Positions 8,632 through 18,300 of a DNA stretch of 64,000 nt are shown piece after piece. This stretch comes from Pseudoalteromonas piscicida. Lineage in GTDB: Bacteria; Pseudomonadota; Gammaproteobacteria; Enterobacterales; Alteromonadaceae. Where the stretch lies: contig NZ_CP011925.1 of assembly GCF_000238315.3 (NCBI RefSeq), positions 62,001-126,000 on the forward strand. Reading direction: 5' to 3'. The notes below the pieces were generated by a model that saw only the letters and a list, made by a program, of their open reading frames with translations, did no database searches and was not told the origin of the DNA. The position numbers were made by a program, and so were the translations under genes. Position 1 is the first letter of the stretch. Each line of letters opens with the position of its first letter.

Positions 8632-9225
8632 TCATAGTCCTGATGCGTGTTCAGGGTATTTTGCCATTTGTTTTGAAAACTGTTGTTTGACTTGGTGAAG
8701 TAACTGATCGGGAGTGAGCTCTGTAGTATTGTTAATCGCCGGCATAACAACAAAAGTTTTACTACGGTAGTCTATTGCCATAGGCACAATGGGGACTTCG
8801 GCGGATTGTGCTATGTAGATAAAACCTTTTTTCCATTCTGAGGTGTATTTACGAGTCCCTTCTGGGGCTAGGCCCAAAATTAATTGGTCGTTGGCATTGA
8901 AGATATCGCGAACCTGCGTGACCATACCATGAGGTGTATCTCGCCTAACCGGAATACCGCCCCATTTACGTAATAGCCAGCCAAATGGTGGGATAAAAAT
9001 GGTGTGCTTGCCTAAAAAACGAATTTCAACATCAAGTGCAAGCTTGACAGCAATGCCAATAAAGAAATCCCAGTTTGATGTATGCGGCGCGACGGCTGCT
9101 ACGAATTTGTCTTCACTTGGGAAAGTGCCAGCTATCCTCCATCCCATCATCTTAAGCATCAAGTTTCCAAGCTTTCGACCAATAGGGCTGTTTGAGCGTG
9201 GGATATTGGCTGGAATATTGATCAA
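8632..9225 (-). CDS. PlsC-like 1-acyl-glycerol-3-phosphate acyltransferase family protein
   Basis: A 197-residue acyltransferase with the HX4D catalytic motif in APHTSNWDF and the phosphate-binding EGTR in APEGTRK, plus GGIPVRRD and VPIVPMAID between and after them. The protein is short and has no clear membrane helix, placing it among the single-domain PlsC-like acyltransferases rather than the larger PlsC. It probably transfers an acyl group to a lysophospholipid or related acceptor. It is monocistronic, with no functional link to its neighbours. Confidence 0.85.
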   Translation of the reverse strand: MINIPANIPRSNSPIGRKLGNLMLKMMGWRIAGTFPSEDKFVAAVAPHTSNWDFFIGIAVKLALDVEIRFLGKHTIFIPPFGWLLRKWGGIPVRRDTPHGMVTQVRDIFNANDQLILGLAPEGTRKYTSEWKKGFIYIAQSAEVPIVPMAIDYRSKTFVVMPAINNTTELTPDQLLHQVKQQFSKQMAKYPEHASGL

Positions 9226-9463
9226 GGTAATGGCCTTCTTTGTTTTTATTATTTATTGATGGTGAATTTATTTTAGTTGACAACTTTAGGTAGCCAGCGC
9301 TGGTGTACGATACCATCGTGTAAAATGAACTACTGAATAGGCAGAGAAATCTACAAAAGCATGATTGAACTAATATAGGTCCCTTACTGCTGTATCCCAG
9401 CCCCAGATTAATTAACCAAAGCCGATAATTCAAGTTTCAATAGCTTGTCGCTCTGAGCTAGGT

Positions 9464-10351
9464 TTAGTTGGGTGATATACACTGGTGGATAGGTTGCCAA
9501 GTATATTTGGAGTTAAACAGGGTATCCCTTGTGTGACCACTCAAGTTTGGGTTTTGCAGTTTTAAAGCTTTCCTATCCTCAAATTTGGCTTTTGCAATGG
9601 CTTCACGAGTAATTGGATGATTGAAAAATAGTCTATCAAATGAGCCGTCTTCTATTGCTTTGTTGAGGCCATAGCTAAGGCGTTCCTTGAGTCGACTATT
9701 ATTTTTATTGACGAAAAAGTACATAGCAGTGGGATAACAAAACGCGAACCTAGACTCTACTACTGTGCTATCCATGCTTTGTAACTCTGTCCATGGTTCG
9801 TGAAGTGCGCGAGGGAAGAGCTCAAAGCGTTTTTCTTCTAACATCTTTGGTAGCAAAGAAGCCATGCTTGTGACTACAACAAAGCCATTTTTTTCGTAGA
9901 TTGAAGTATCGGGCCAGTCGATACCACTACCAAGCGTGAAACTCATTAATTGGGCGGGAGAGTGAAGCAAAGAGAGTCTTTCTTCGGTATCTTTGTGGAT
10001 GAGAAATAAACGCGCGCCCATCATTCCTTTTAGTAGCGGCACATATACCGTCGCTAAACTCTTTTCTCTTTTGATGGATGTCATACTCCAGTGAACATCT
10101 AAAAGCTTCCCTTGCTCCAAAATTTCTAAGGTGCGTCCTTGAGGGGTATGATCGAAAGAGTTTTCACTGAGTTGGTAAGCGCCATATTTATCGCGGCTCT
10201 TATTTAGAGCCAGCCTTAATAACGCGATGTAGTAGTCTTGTTTTGGATCTGCAAATTCTTTAGAGATGTTATAGCGCACTAAATCGTTTGCACAGACGCT
10301 AAATGACGTCAGTAATATGCAGGTCAACACCAGCTTTATTGAGGCTATCAT
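9464..10351 (-). CDS. Periplasmic solute-binding-protein-like (PBP type 2) protein
   Basis: A 295-residue protein with a signal peptide ending SFSVCA-N (about residue 21). The body has the two-lobed type-2 periplasmic binding fold pattern (YYIALLRLALNKSRDKYG, EILEQGKLLDVHWSMTSIKRE, LKERLSYGLNKAIEDGSFDRLFF) seen in ABC-associated family-3 binding proteins and in sensor input domains. No permease or kinase gene is adjacent, so it may be an orphan binding protein that feeds a sensor. The ligand is not predictable. Confidence 0.72.
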   Translation of the reverse strand: MIASIKLVLTCILLTSFSVCANDLVRYNISKEFADPKQDYYIALLRLALNKSRDKYGAYQLSENSFDHTPQGRTLEILEQGKLLDVHWSMTSIKREKSLATVYVPLLKGMMGARLFLIHKDTEERLSLLHSPAQLMSFTLGSGIDWPDTSIYEKNGFVVVTSMASLLPKMLEEKRFELFPRALHEPWTELQSMDSTVVESRFAFCYPTAMYFFVNKNNSRLKERLSYGLNKAIEDGSFDRLFFNHPITREAIAKAKFEDRKALKLQNPNLSGHTRDTLFNSKYTWQPIHQCISPN

Positions 10352-10420
10352 TCCTTTTCCTCATCGTGCATTAAAAAGTATTCTTTAACTTTAGCGCAGA
10401 ACTTGAGTTGATAAAGTAAA

Positions 10421-10440
10421 AAAGGCACCGGAGTGCCTTT
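10421..10440 (-). terminator. Terminator of the M1 peptidase operon
   Basis: Perfect 8-bp arms AAAGGCAC (10421-10428) and GTGCCTTT (10433-10440), with a TTTTACTTTA tail on the minus strand after the stem. It lies 23 bp beyond the stop of the DUF6702 gene. Confidence 0.75.
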
Positions 10441-10462
10441 TAACTTTAGCGAGTTAGATAAC

Positions 10463-10951
10463 CTAAAACGTGACGCTTAGCCAATCATCATTACCATCAA
10501 AGTGCAACGACCTGACTTTTCCTTTGCCTTCAAAGTTTACTAAATTGACTTGTTCTGACCACACATCTCTGAGTGCATTATGGCGCATTTTAAGTTCATT
10601 TATTGGTGAGAACAGTGGCGTTTCTTGATATACCCAAAAAAATTGGCCATCAATTTCCGCACCAACCAAATTTAAGGGCAGCACTTTACCTGCGCCTGTT
10701 TTTAATTCAACGCGCTTACTGACATAATTCGCAAAGCTTACTCTATCAGCAGCATTGTTAAATATATCGGCATTGTGACTAAATAGGCTCTCTACCGCAT
10801 GCTCAGTATCATGGAGATAAAATCTGTGCATGATCTCGATATTGCCACTGCGTTCGTTAAATAAAACAGTGGTGATCGCTGCTTTTAATTGGTGCGCCTG
10901 ACAAAGCGGCGAAATCAGCACCAGTAAACAGGCTAAGCGCCAGGTTTTCAT
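10463..10951 (-). CDS. DUF6702 family periplasmic protein
   Basis: A 162-residue exported protein with a signal peptide ending PLCQA-H (about residue 19). It starts HQLKAAITTVLFNERSGNIEI and contains MHRFYLHDTEHAV and a terminal FDGNDDWLSVTF strand; this beta-rich organisation resembles DUF6702. Its ATG shares one base with the TAA stop of the upstream M1 peptidase gene (TAATG), so the two are translationally coupled. DUF6702 proteins often accompany large exported M1 peptidases, which fits here; molecular function is unknown. Confidence 0.78.
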   Translation of the reverse strand: MKTWRLACLLVLISPLCQAHQLKAAITTVLFNERSGNIEIMHRFYLHDTEHAVESLFSHNADIFNNAADRVSFANYVSKRVELKTGAGKVLPLNLVGAEIDGQFFWVYQETPLFSPINELKMRHNALRDVWSEQVNLVNFEGKGKVRSLHFDGNDDWLSVTF

Positions 10952-13374
10952 TAGTTATCCTTTTTCTCTTCGAATGGTTTTAGCTCGGCTTTCACGTCTT
11001 GCATGATATCGCGATACACTTTACCTTCACGCTCTTTCTTTTTATAGAGTTCTAGGCGGGATTCTATAATGCGCCTTGGGTAATGGTTATTCTCGATATC
11101 AACGTCAGCAGTTTCCCATCGCGGATCAACAGTCACGGATGCAAGCGGCTTATCTTTATCTGTAATAATTAGCTTGCTGACGTTACGGGCATTGCGACGC
11201 CAAATCTCGGCAGGGATAGTTCGCTCTTCTTTGCTACCATCTTGGTACGTGAGCTCAAGTAAGATTGGCATCACGAGTCCACCGACATTACTAAACTTAA
11301 GCACATAATAGTTTTTGTCTTCTTTTGCCGCGCGCTCAAGGGTACGTTTTTCCCAAGGTTTAAGCTCAGATAAAAACTCACGATACTCATTTCGTTCTTC
11401 ATTGGTTACCGTAAACTGGTCATTACTATCGTAAAAGTCTGTTATGTCTTGGTTTTTATCAATCCAAAGTGCGCGCCCTTGTTCTTGATTGCGTTTGACG
11501 AATAACGACATTGGTTTGTTCTTTTCAAACTCACGTAGACGGCCAAAGTCGATGTCTGGGTTTTTGGTGTCTAACCGCAATTGATAGATTTTATCCAATG
11601 AGATATCGACATGATCTGTGCTGTAAAACCAGCCGCGCCAGAACCAATCTAAATCGACCCCAGAAGCTTCCTCCATCGTTCTAAAGAAGTCGGCAGGCGT
11701 TGGGCGTTTATATTTCCAGCGTAGGGCATATTCTTTAAATGCAAAATCGAATAGCTCACGACCTAAAATCACCTCGCGCAGAATGTTAAGAGCCGCTGCT
11801 GGCTTAGTGTAGGCATTTGGACCTAAGTGCAATACGCTGTCTGATTGTGTCATGATGGGAGACTGATCTTCAGATTTCATGTAGGCAGCAACATCTCTTG
11901 GCTCAACGCCCCAAGGAATGGTGGGATCCCATTCGCGGCCAGCAACGCCATCTAAAAAGCTGTTGAGGCCCTCATCCATCCATGTCCACTGGCGCTCGTC
12001 TGAGTTGACTATCATCGGGAAGTAGATATGCCCTACTTCGTGAATGACAACGCCGATTAAAAAACGTTTCTCGGCCAGTGAATAGGTGCGAGAGCCATCA
12101 TCTTGCAATTTCGTACGAGGACCATTGAAAGTGATCATCGGATACTCCATCCCACCGACAGGACCATTTACCGACTGCGCGGTTGGATAGGGGTAATCAA
12201 ACGAGAAGCGTGAATAGACTTCCATGGTATGAATAACGGCTTCGGTGGAGTATTTTTTCCACAAGTCCCCCCCCTCTTTGGGGAAAAATGACATGGCCAT
12301 CACGAGAGGCTGCTCGTCACCACCTTGCTGATAGCCTTTAGCATCCCACATAAATTTACGTGATGAAGCCCAAGCAAAATCGCGCACATTTTTGGCCTTA
12401 AAGCGCCACGTTTTAGTGTCATCTGTGCCGGCTTTTTCGTTTTCTAGCGCTTCTTCTTCAGTAACGATGAATACCGGGCGTTTTGCTGTTTTTGCTTGCG
12501 CTAGTCTGTCACGCTGGGTTTTGCTCAGAACTTGCTTTGGGTTATCTAACTCACCGGTTGCAGAAACGATATGATCGGCTGGCACCGTGATTTCAACGTC
12601 GTAGTCACCAAATTCGAGCGTGAATTCACCACTGCCAAGAAACGCCTTGTTGGTCCAAGCTTCATAATCTGTATACGCCGTTAGACGAGGGAACCATTGC
12701 GCGAGCAAAAAGATGTCATTACCATCTTTTTCAAAGTGCTCATAACCCGAACGTGCGCCAACCGCATCTTCTTCAACAATATTAAAGGCGAAGTCCATGC
12801 TAAATTGCAGATCTTTACCTGATTTGAGCGGTTCGTTTAGGTCAACACGCATCATGGTATCAACAATCGTGATCTTGAGCGGTTTACCGCGACCGTCCTT
12901 GACATTATTAATGACAAAACCAAGTTCTGTGTCATCCATAAACTGCTGACGTCTGAGTTGATTTAGTGAAATTTTTGCATGTTTTGCAACCGGATTACTC
13001 TGTAATTCGTTCCCAAAAGTTGCAGTGCGTTCAGCGATTGAATCGTTTTTGAAGATATTTTGGTCTAATTGTAGCCATAAATATTTGAGGGTGTGAGGAG
13101 AGTTATTTTTGTAATTTATGGTCTGCGTAGCGGTTAATCTTTTGGCTTTCTCGTCCAAATTTACATCAATATCATAATCCACCTTTTGTTGCCAATAACG
13201 CTCTCCGGGCTCACCGGCTGCACTACGGTAGATATTTGGGGTAGGTAAGGCTTCATCTAATTGGCGAAACTTATCTTCAAAATGCCCTTTGGTTTGTGAA
13301 ATGGCGCTGGCGTGTGCGACACCGGATAGCGCGAGTGCAACCAATAAAGGCATAGCTGGTGTTGATTTTTTCAT
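10951..13374 (-). CDS. Exported M1 family metallopeptidase
   Basis: An 807-residue exported gluzincin. The signal peptide is MKKSTPAMPLLVALALSGVA followed by HASA. The exopeptidase-like motif is GGMEYPMITF, and the zinc site is VIHEVGHIYFPM with the third ligand downstream in WMDEGLNSF, i.e. the HEXXHX18E of family M1. The frame is open upstream to 13554, but the ATG at 13374 is chosen for the signal peptide and a GGGAAA site. It is coupled by TAATG overlap to the DUF6702 gene. Likely a periplasmic peptide-degrading aminopeptidase-like enzyme. Confidence 0.9.
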   Translation of the reverse strand: MKKSTPAMPLLVALALSGVAHASAISQTKGHFEDKFRQLDEALPTPNIYRSAAGEPGERYWQQKVDYDIDVNLDEKAKRLTATQTINYKNNSPHTLKYLWLQLDQNIFKNDSIAERTATFGNELQSNPVAKHAKISLNQLRRQQFMDDTELGFVINNVKDGRGKPLKITIVDTMMRVDLNEPLKSGKDLQFSMDFAFNIVEEDAVGARSGYEHFEKDGNDIFLLAQWFPRLTAYTDYEAWTNKAFLGSGEFTLEFGDYDVEITVPADHIVSATGELDNPKQVLSKTQRDRLAQAKTAKRPVFIVTEEEALENEKAGTDDTKTWRFKAKNVRDFAWASSRKFMWDAKGYQQGGDEQPLVMAMSFFPKEGGDLWKKYSTEAVIHTMEVYSRFSFDYPYPTAQSVNGPVGGMEYPMITFNGPRTKLQDDGSRTYSLAEKRFLIGVVIHEVGHIYFPMIVNSDERQWTWMDEGLNSFLDGVAGREWDPTIPWGVEPRDVAAYMKSEDQSPIMTQSDSVLHLGPNAYTKPAAALNILREVILGRELFDFAFKEYALRWKYKRPTPADFFRTMEEASGVDLDWFWRGWFYSTDHVDISLDKIYQLRLDTKNPDIDFGRLREFEKNKPMSLFVKRNQEQGRALWIDKNQDITDFYDSNDQFTVTNEERNEYREFLSELKPWEKRTLERAAKEDKNYYVLKFSNVGGLVMPILLELTYQDGSKEERTIPAEIWRRNARNVSKLIITDKDKPLASVTVDPRWETADVDIENNHYPRRIIESRLELYKKKEREGKVYRDIMQDVKAELKPFEEKKDN

Positions 13375-13834
13375 TGTTATTTCCCGTTTTATCATGCCAA
13401 GGTATTGACCGATAAACATTTTTATTTCAGTTTTTTGCTCTGAGTGAGTAGAGGGGATTTGCATGGTGACAAAGGAAGACAAATAAAACCTTCTACGTGT
13501 CAATAAACTGACAAATAAAAACACATAAATCAAAGTTTTGAGATAAAGTAACAAGATTTGGACTCGACTGAAATTAGACTGTTTTGAGTGTTTTTTAATC
13601 TATTGTTTTTGATAGAAAAAATACAGTGGTCTAAAAAATTAATTTGTATGCCAAAAAGGTATTTTGCTGGGTTATTGTCTACATTTTATAAATAAATAAA
13701 GAAAACAAAATTAGTTGTTGATATTGACCCAAGTTTGTCTTTAAAATCGCGCACTTTACAATCTCTGGGTAAAACTGGCGTTAGTTTTGCTCTGTACTAA
13801 ATACCCGTTTAGCGAATCGAATGTGGTGGGCAGT
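13375..13834. other. AT-rich divergent intergenic region
   Basis: 460 bp between the M1 peptidase (minus) and the small membrane protein (plus). Poly-A/T tracts dominate, for example around 13590-13710. It should carry both divergent promoters. I see no RNA gene, repeat or reading frame with a start signal; the apparent extension of the plus-strand frame to 13787 begins with TTG and has no ribosome-binding site. Confidence 0.4.
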
Positions 13835-14074
13835 ATGGATTTCTACATACTAAAAAAACAAGAGAAGTTTGTTGCAATTCCTGCAGACGAACAAAACTGT
13901 AAAGATTATTTAGATGACGGCTATTTTTATGTTGATAAAGTAGCTGCCTGTAACGAGAAATCGGCGATTAAACGCGTGCAAGATAAGCATAGTCGTGTTT
14001 TCAAGTTACCTGCTAAATTCTTTTTACTGGCATTACCTATAATCATTTTTGCTTGGTGGCAGTTGACTCACTAA
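13835..14074 (+). CDS. Small C-terminal-anchored membrane protein, unknown function
   Basis: A 79-residue protein, MDFYILKKQEKFVAIPADEQ at the start, with a single hydrophobic segment near the C-terminus (FFLLALPIIIFAWWQL). The first 55 residues are soluble and mixed-charge, which suggests a tail-anchored cytoplasmic domain. The ATG at 13835 is preferred over a TTG at 13787. No known family is recognised. It is upstream of sbcD in the same orientation but separated by 81 bp. Confidence 0.65.
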   Translation: MDFYILKKQEKFVAIPADEQNCKDYLDDGYFYVDKVAACNEKSAIKRVQDKHSRVFKLPAKFFLLALPIIIFAWWQLTH

Positions 14075-14125
14075 GCTGTTAAAGCGTCAATATTCACAAG
14101 ACGAATATTGCTCGACGATGCTATA

Positions 14126-14155
14126 TTAGCGTTTCTATAGGAAAAGGAACGCTAA
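14126..14155 (+). promoter_or_regulatory. Hairpin presenting the sbcD ribosome-binding site in its loop
   Basis: Perfect 8-bp arms TTAGCGTT (14126-14133) and AACGCTAA (14148-14155) abut the sbcD ATG at 14156. The 14-nt loop contains AGGAAAAGG, the Shine-Dalgarno. Such a structure could control sbcD translation; this is inferred from the sequence only. Confidence 0.5.
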
Positions 14156-15355
14156 ATGAAGGTTTTACACACGTCTGACTGGCACTTAGGGCAATCGTTT
14201 TACGAGCATGACCGCAGTGAAGAGCATCAGCTGTTTTTAGACTGGCTATGCGATGCGCTGGTTGAACAGCAAGTCGATGTACTGTTGATCAGCGGTGATA
14301 TTTTTCATACCGCAACACCGCCCGCCAGTGCTGAAAAGCAACTGTATACCTTTATCCAAAAAGCATCTCAACTGTGCCCTCAGCTGCACATTATTCTGAT
14401 TGCTGGCAACCACGATTCCGCTAATCGCATTGAAACCGCAAAACCACTCTTAACCTTATTTAACACCCATGTTATTGGACGTTTTAACAAGCAAGCGCCG
14501 GAACAGGTTGTTATCGATTTACCCATCGCAGCGCAGCATATGCATGTTGTGGCAATGCCATTTTTACGCAGTGCTGATTTACCAAAACCGCTAGATGACG
14601 AGTTTGACTATCAAGCAGGGGTGCAATTAGCTTATCAGCATGCGCTAAGTACGATAGAAGAAGTGAAAGGCCCTATTGTGCTAATGGGGCATCTGCACGC
14701 CAAGGGGGGAACGATTTCTGAAGATTCTGAGCGTAACCTCAACATTGGCGGTTTTGATGCGGTATCTGCAGGTGTGTTTGGCGAGCAGTTTGACTATGTT
14801 GCGCTAGGTCATTTACATAAAGCGCAAACCGTCGCTAAGCAAAGTGCTATCAGATACTGCGGCACACCTTTGCCAATGTCATTTTCCGAACGCAATTATA
14901 AGCATCAGGTATTGCTCGCTGAATTTAACGAGCAAGGTCTGGTCGATGTAAACCCCCTTTACGTTCCCCGTTTTAAAGATGTGTTATATATCCCTGAAGA
15001 TGGTGCAAAGCGCTTGACTGAATTATGCGAAGCTATCGCGGCGCAAGATTTTAGCAAGTTCGATAGCGCTCCCTATATTCGCTTAAAATTATCTGCAGCG
15101 GAAACCAATAGCCGCTTTCGAGCCGAGATTGATGAAGCGCTAAAAGGAAAGGATATTAAGTTTTGTGGTATTGAGCGGGTGTCCAAAGGCGCAGCTGCCA
15201 GTGAGTGGTTGTTTGAAGATTTGGGCAAAGTTGAATCGTTATCGCCCAATACCTTGTTGGATATTGCCTATCGCGAAATTGAACCTGAGCAGGAAAAGGC
15301 ACCAACGACATTGCATGAAAAATTAGCTGAAGTGATCGCGAGCATGGAGGAGTAG
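14156..15355 (+). CDS. sbcD: Exonuclease subunit SbcD
   Basis: A 399-residue Mre11-family nuclease. The metallophosphoesterase motifs are in order: DWHLG near the start, SGDIFHTATPP, the GNHDS signature (IAGNHDSANR), LMGHLHA and LGHLHKAQ. With SbcC it forms the SbcCD complex, an ATP-dependent double-strand exonuclease and hairpin endonuclease that cleaves palindromes at replication forks and processes breaks. The stop is 4 nt before sbcC, so the subunits are made from one transcript. Confidence 0.97.
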   Translation: MKVLHTSDWHLGQSFYEHDRSEEHQLFLDWLCDALVEQQVDVLLISGDIFHTATPPASAEKQLYTFIQKASQLCPQLHIILIAGNHDSANRIETAKPLLTLFNTHVIGRFNKQAPEQVVIDLPIAAQHMHVVAMPFLRSADLPKPLDDEFDYQAGVQLAYQHALSTIEEVKGPIVLMGHLHAKGGTISEDSERNLNIGGFDAVSAGVFGEQFDYVALGHLHKAQTVAKQSAIRYCGTPLPMSFSERNYKHQVLLAEFNEQGLVDVNPLYVPRFKDVLYIPEDGAKRLTELCEAIAAQDFSKFDSAPYIRLKLSAAETNSRFRAEIDEALKGKDIKFCGIERVSKGAAASEWLFEDLGKVESLSPNTLLDIAYREIEPEQEKAPTTLHEKLAEVIASMEE

Positions 15356-15359
15356 GGCG

Positions 15360-18300
15360 ATGAAACTTGAAAAAATACTAATCACCAACCTTGCCTCTAT
15401 AGAAAGCGCAGAAGTCGACTTTACTGCGGCACCACTCAAAGACACCGGTCTTTATGCCATTACTGGTGATACAGGGGCGGGAAAAAGCACTTTACTGGAT
15501 GCGGTTTGCCTCGCATTTTATGGCAAAACCGCACGATTAAAATCGGATGACAAAGAGAGAGTTGCCTTTAATGGCGATAACATTAAGTTAAACGACCCGC
15601 GAAACTTATTGCGTCGGGGTTGTGTTGCAGCATCTGCGAGCGTGGTTTTTATTGCCCAAGATAGTAAACGTTATCAAGCTATTTGGTCGGTAGAGCGTGC
15701 TAGAAAAAGCCCTAAAGGTAATTTAAAAACCGCCACTATAGAGTTGTTTAGCCTACCTGATATGACCCTAGTCTGTGAGAAGAAAAAAGAAACAGAACAA
15801 AAAATCGAACAGCTAGTCGGGCTTAACTTTGAACAGTTTACTCGAGCTGTGCTGCTTGCTCAGCATGAATTCTCCGCGTTTTTGAAGGCAGGGGGAGATG
15901 AACGGGCTCAGTTACTAGAATGTCTTACGGGTACCGAAAAGTTCAGCAATATAGGTAAAGCGGTTTTTGAAGCGCACAAACAAAAGAAAATCGAGCTGCA
16001 ATCCCTGCAAGATAGGCTAGGTCAAATTGTGCTCTTGTCACCAGAGCAGCTTACCGAACTTGAAGCACAGAAGTTGGCGTTGATTGATACAAGAAATCGA
16101 CAACAAGAGACAAGCACAAAGCTGCAAGCTCAGCTGCAATGGCTCGCGGATGTCGAGCTAAGAAAGCAAAAAATAACTGAGGTGGAACACAGGCTAAAAA
16201 CGCTTGAGCAGCAAATAGAAGATGGAAAGCCACAGCAGGAATATGCGCAGCAAGTCTTAAAAGCCAATGAGATGCGTGATAATCGTGAGCAGCATGAGCT
16301 GGCGGATAAACGCGTTGCGCAGCTATCTCAAGAGCAGCTAGCACTGCAGCAACAAGATTTTGTATCCGCCATTACAACGCTCAAAGCAAAACAGCAGCAA
16401 CTGGAACAGCAGCTTATTACGCAGCAAACCAATTTTGTAAAGTTAGAAGCAAGCTTTAACACCATTCGTATATTGGATGAAAAGCTGAGCCTACACAAAG
16501 CGCAAGAACGAGAAACTAAGCCCTATCTTGATAAGCACGCTAATCTTATTGCGCAACATGAAGCTGCGATACAGAAGTATCAAGTACAACAAGGCGAGAT
16601 CGCTACTGAATTACAGCAACTAGAGCATGAGCAAGCGAATTTGCACTCAGTTAGCAATATTGCTAGGCAATGGAGCGTGGTTCAACCTCAATTCGATGAT
16701 CTGCAAAAGTACCAACAACAACGCAACGATCATGAAACCCAGTTGCAAAAATTACCGAACGAACAGCAAGCGCTAGGTACACAATTGAGCAAACATGAGG
16801 CTGAGGTACAGCACCTACAAAAGGTTTACGACACCGAAGCCAGCGTGCTCTCCGCGTTAAAAGAAGCACTCGCACCTTTGACTCAACAAGACCTAAATTT
16901 GGCATTGCAGGACTGGTCTCTATGCGTGCAAGCCTATCGTAGTATTGAAGAAGGGGATGCCTTGCTGCATCAGTTACGATCGCAACAAACTCAGCATCAT
17001 ATTGGCTTGGAAAGGCTTGAGATACTGATCCGAGATACCAAGCAGCAAGATGAGTTGTCTAAACAGCGTCTAGCCCTAACTCGTGATAACTTGGAGCAAG
17101 TGCAGTTACGCGCAAGTGAGCGGATCAGCGATTTACGTTCTCAACTGCGAGCAGGGCAAGAATGTATGGTGTGTGGCTCAAAAGAACATCCTTATGGTGT
17201 GGAGCATATCGATGCCCATTGGGAACAGTTACTATCGGATTTCCGGTCTCAGTATCAAGCTGCTGAGCAAGCTCGGGAACAGGTGTTGCAGCGTTATAAC
17301 CAACAAGTCGGTGAAAAAGAGCGTGAAAATGCACTATGGCAGTCCGTCAGTCAGGAAATTGCTCACTGCACTAAGCAAATAAATGAGAATCGCGCTCGAC
17401 TAGATACGTTAAATGATGAGTATAAAGTTGGCAGCGCTGAGCAAGCTGAATTGCAACTGGAGAATATACAGTCACGGCTAAATGAACTATCCAAGTTACG
17501 CAATGATATCGACCGCCAGTGGCAATCGGTTCAGCAGGCACAACAACACCTCGAGCAGGCTAAACATAAAGGGCAGGCACTTCAGCAGCAGCACCATGAT
17601 TTAGGTAATCATATTGCCTTTTTGCGAACCGAATATGATCAGCTATCACAGACAGTGGATGCCTTACGCAATCGGCTTGAAGCGTTAATTTCCGATAAGT
17701 CGTGGTGGCAAGACTTTGATTCATCTCCTCAAGCTGCCATCAGCCAACTTAAAACAGGGGTGCAAACTTGGCTAAAAACCACCGAGCGTACAGATGTATT
17801 AACGGCGAATAAAGTTCAGCTTGAGCATCAATTACATCTTGTCAGTCAACAAAAACAAGATGAGGCGCAGCGGCTTGAAGAATTAGAACATACGCTTATA
17901 CAACATCAGCAGAATATTGAACGCCTCAATCACGAACGTGCTGAATACTTACCACAGCAGCACACCAGCTTGGATGATTGGATTGCAGAGCTTAAGCAGC
18001 AAGAGCAGCAAAGCCGAGAGCAGATCACACAAACCCAGCTGGCGCTGAGCCAAACCGAAGCACAGCGTGAAAAGGCTCAGCACAGCCTGACGCAGCTAGA
18101 AAAGCAAATTGCCGAGCAAACATTGCGGTTGCAGCAACTTGATGTGCGCTTTGAACAATGGTTGCTCGACCAGCAGGGGCAGCTAGACAAAGTAAAAGTA
18201 TTAGCATTACTTGAGGTTTCGTTAGATGAAGCTCGAGCGAATTTAGAAAAGTGTGCGCAAGTTCAGCAAGCTTTTCAAAACACTAAGCTGCAGCTTAGTC

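Noticed and set aside
9152..9433. A 93-residue minus-strand frame between the acyltransferase and binding-protein genes
   Set aside because: It overlaps the acyltransferase start in another frame, and has no ribosome-binding site or recognisable sequence.
16051..18207. Several reverse-strand open frames under sbcC (16051-16344, 16663-16905, 17125-17334, 18025-18207)
   Set aside because: They are shadows of the CAG/CAA-rich coiled coil of SbcC, with no ribosome-binding sites or family features.
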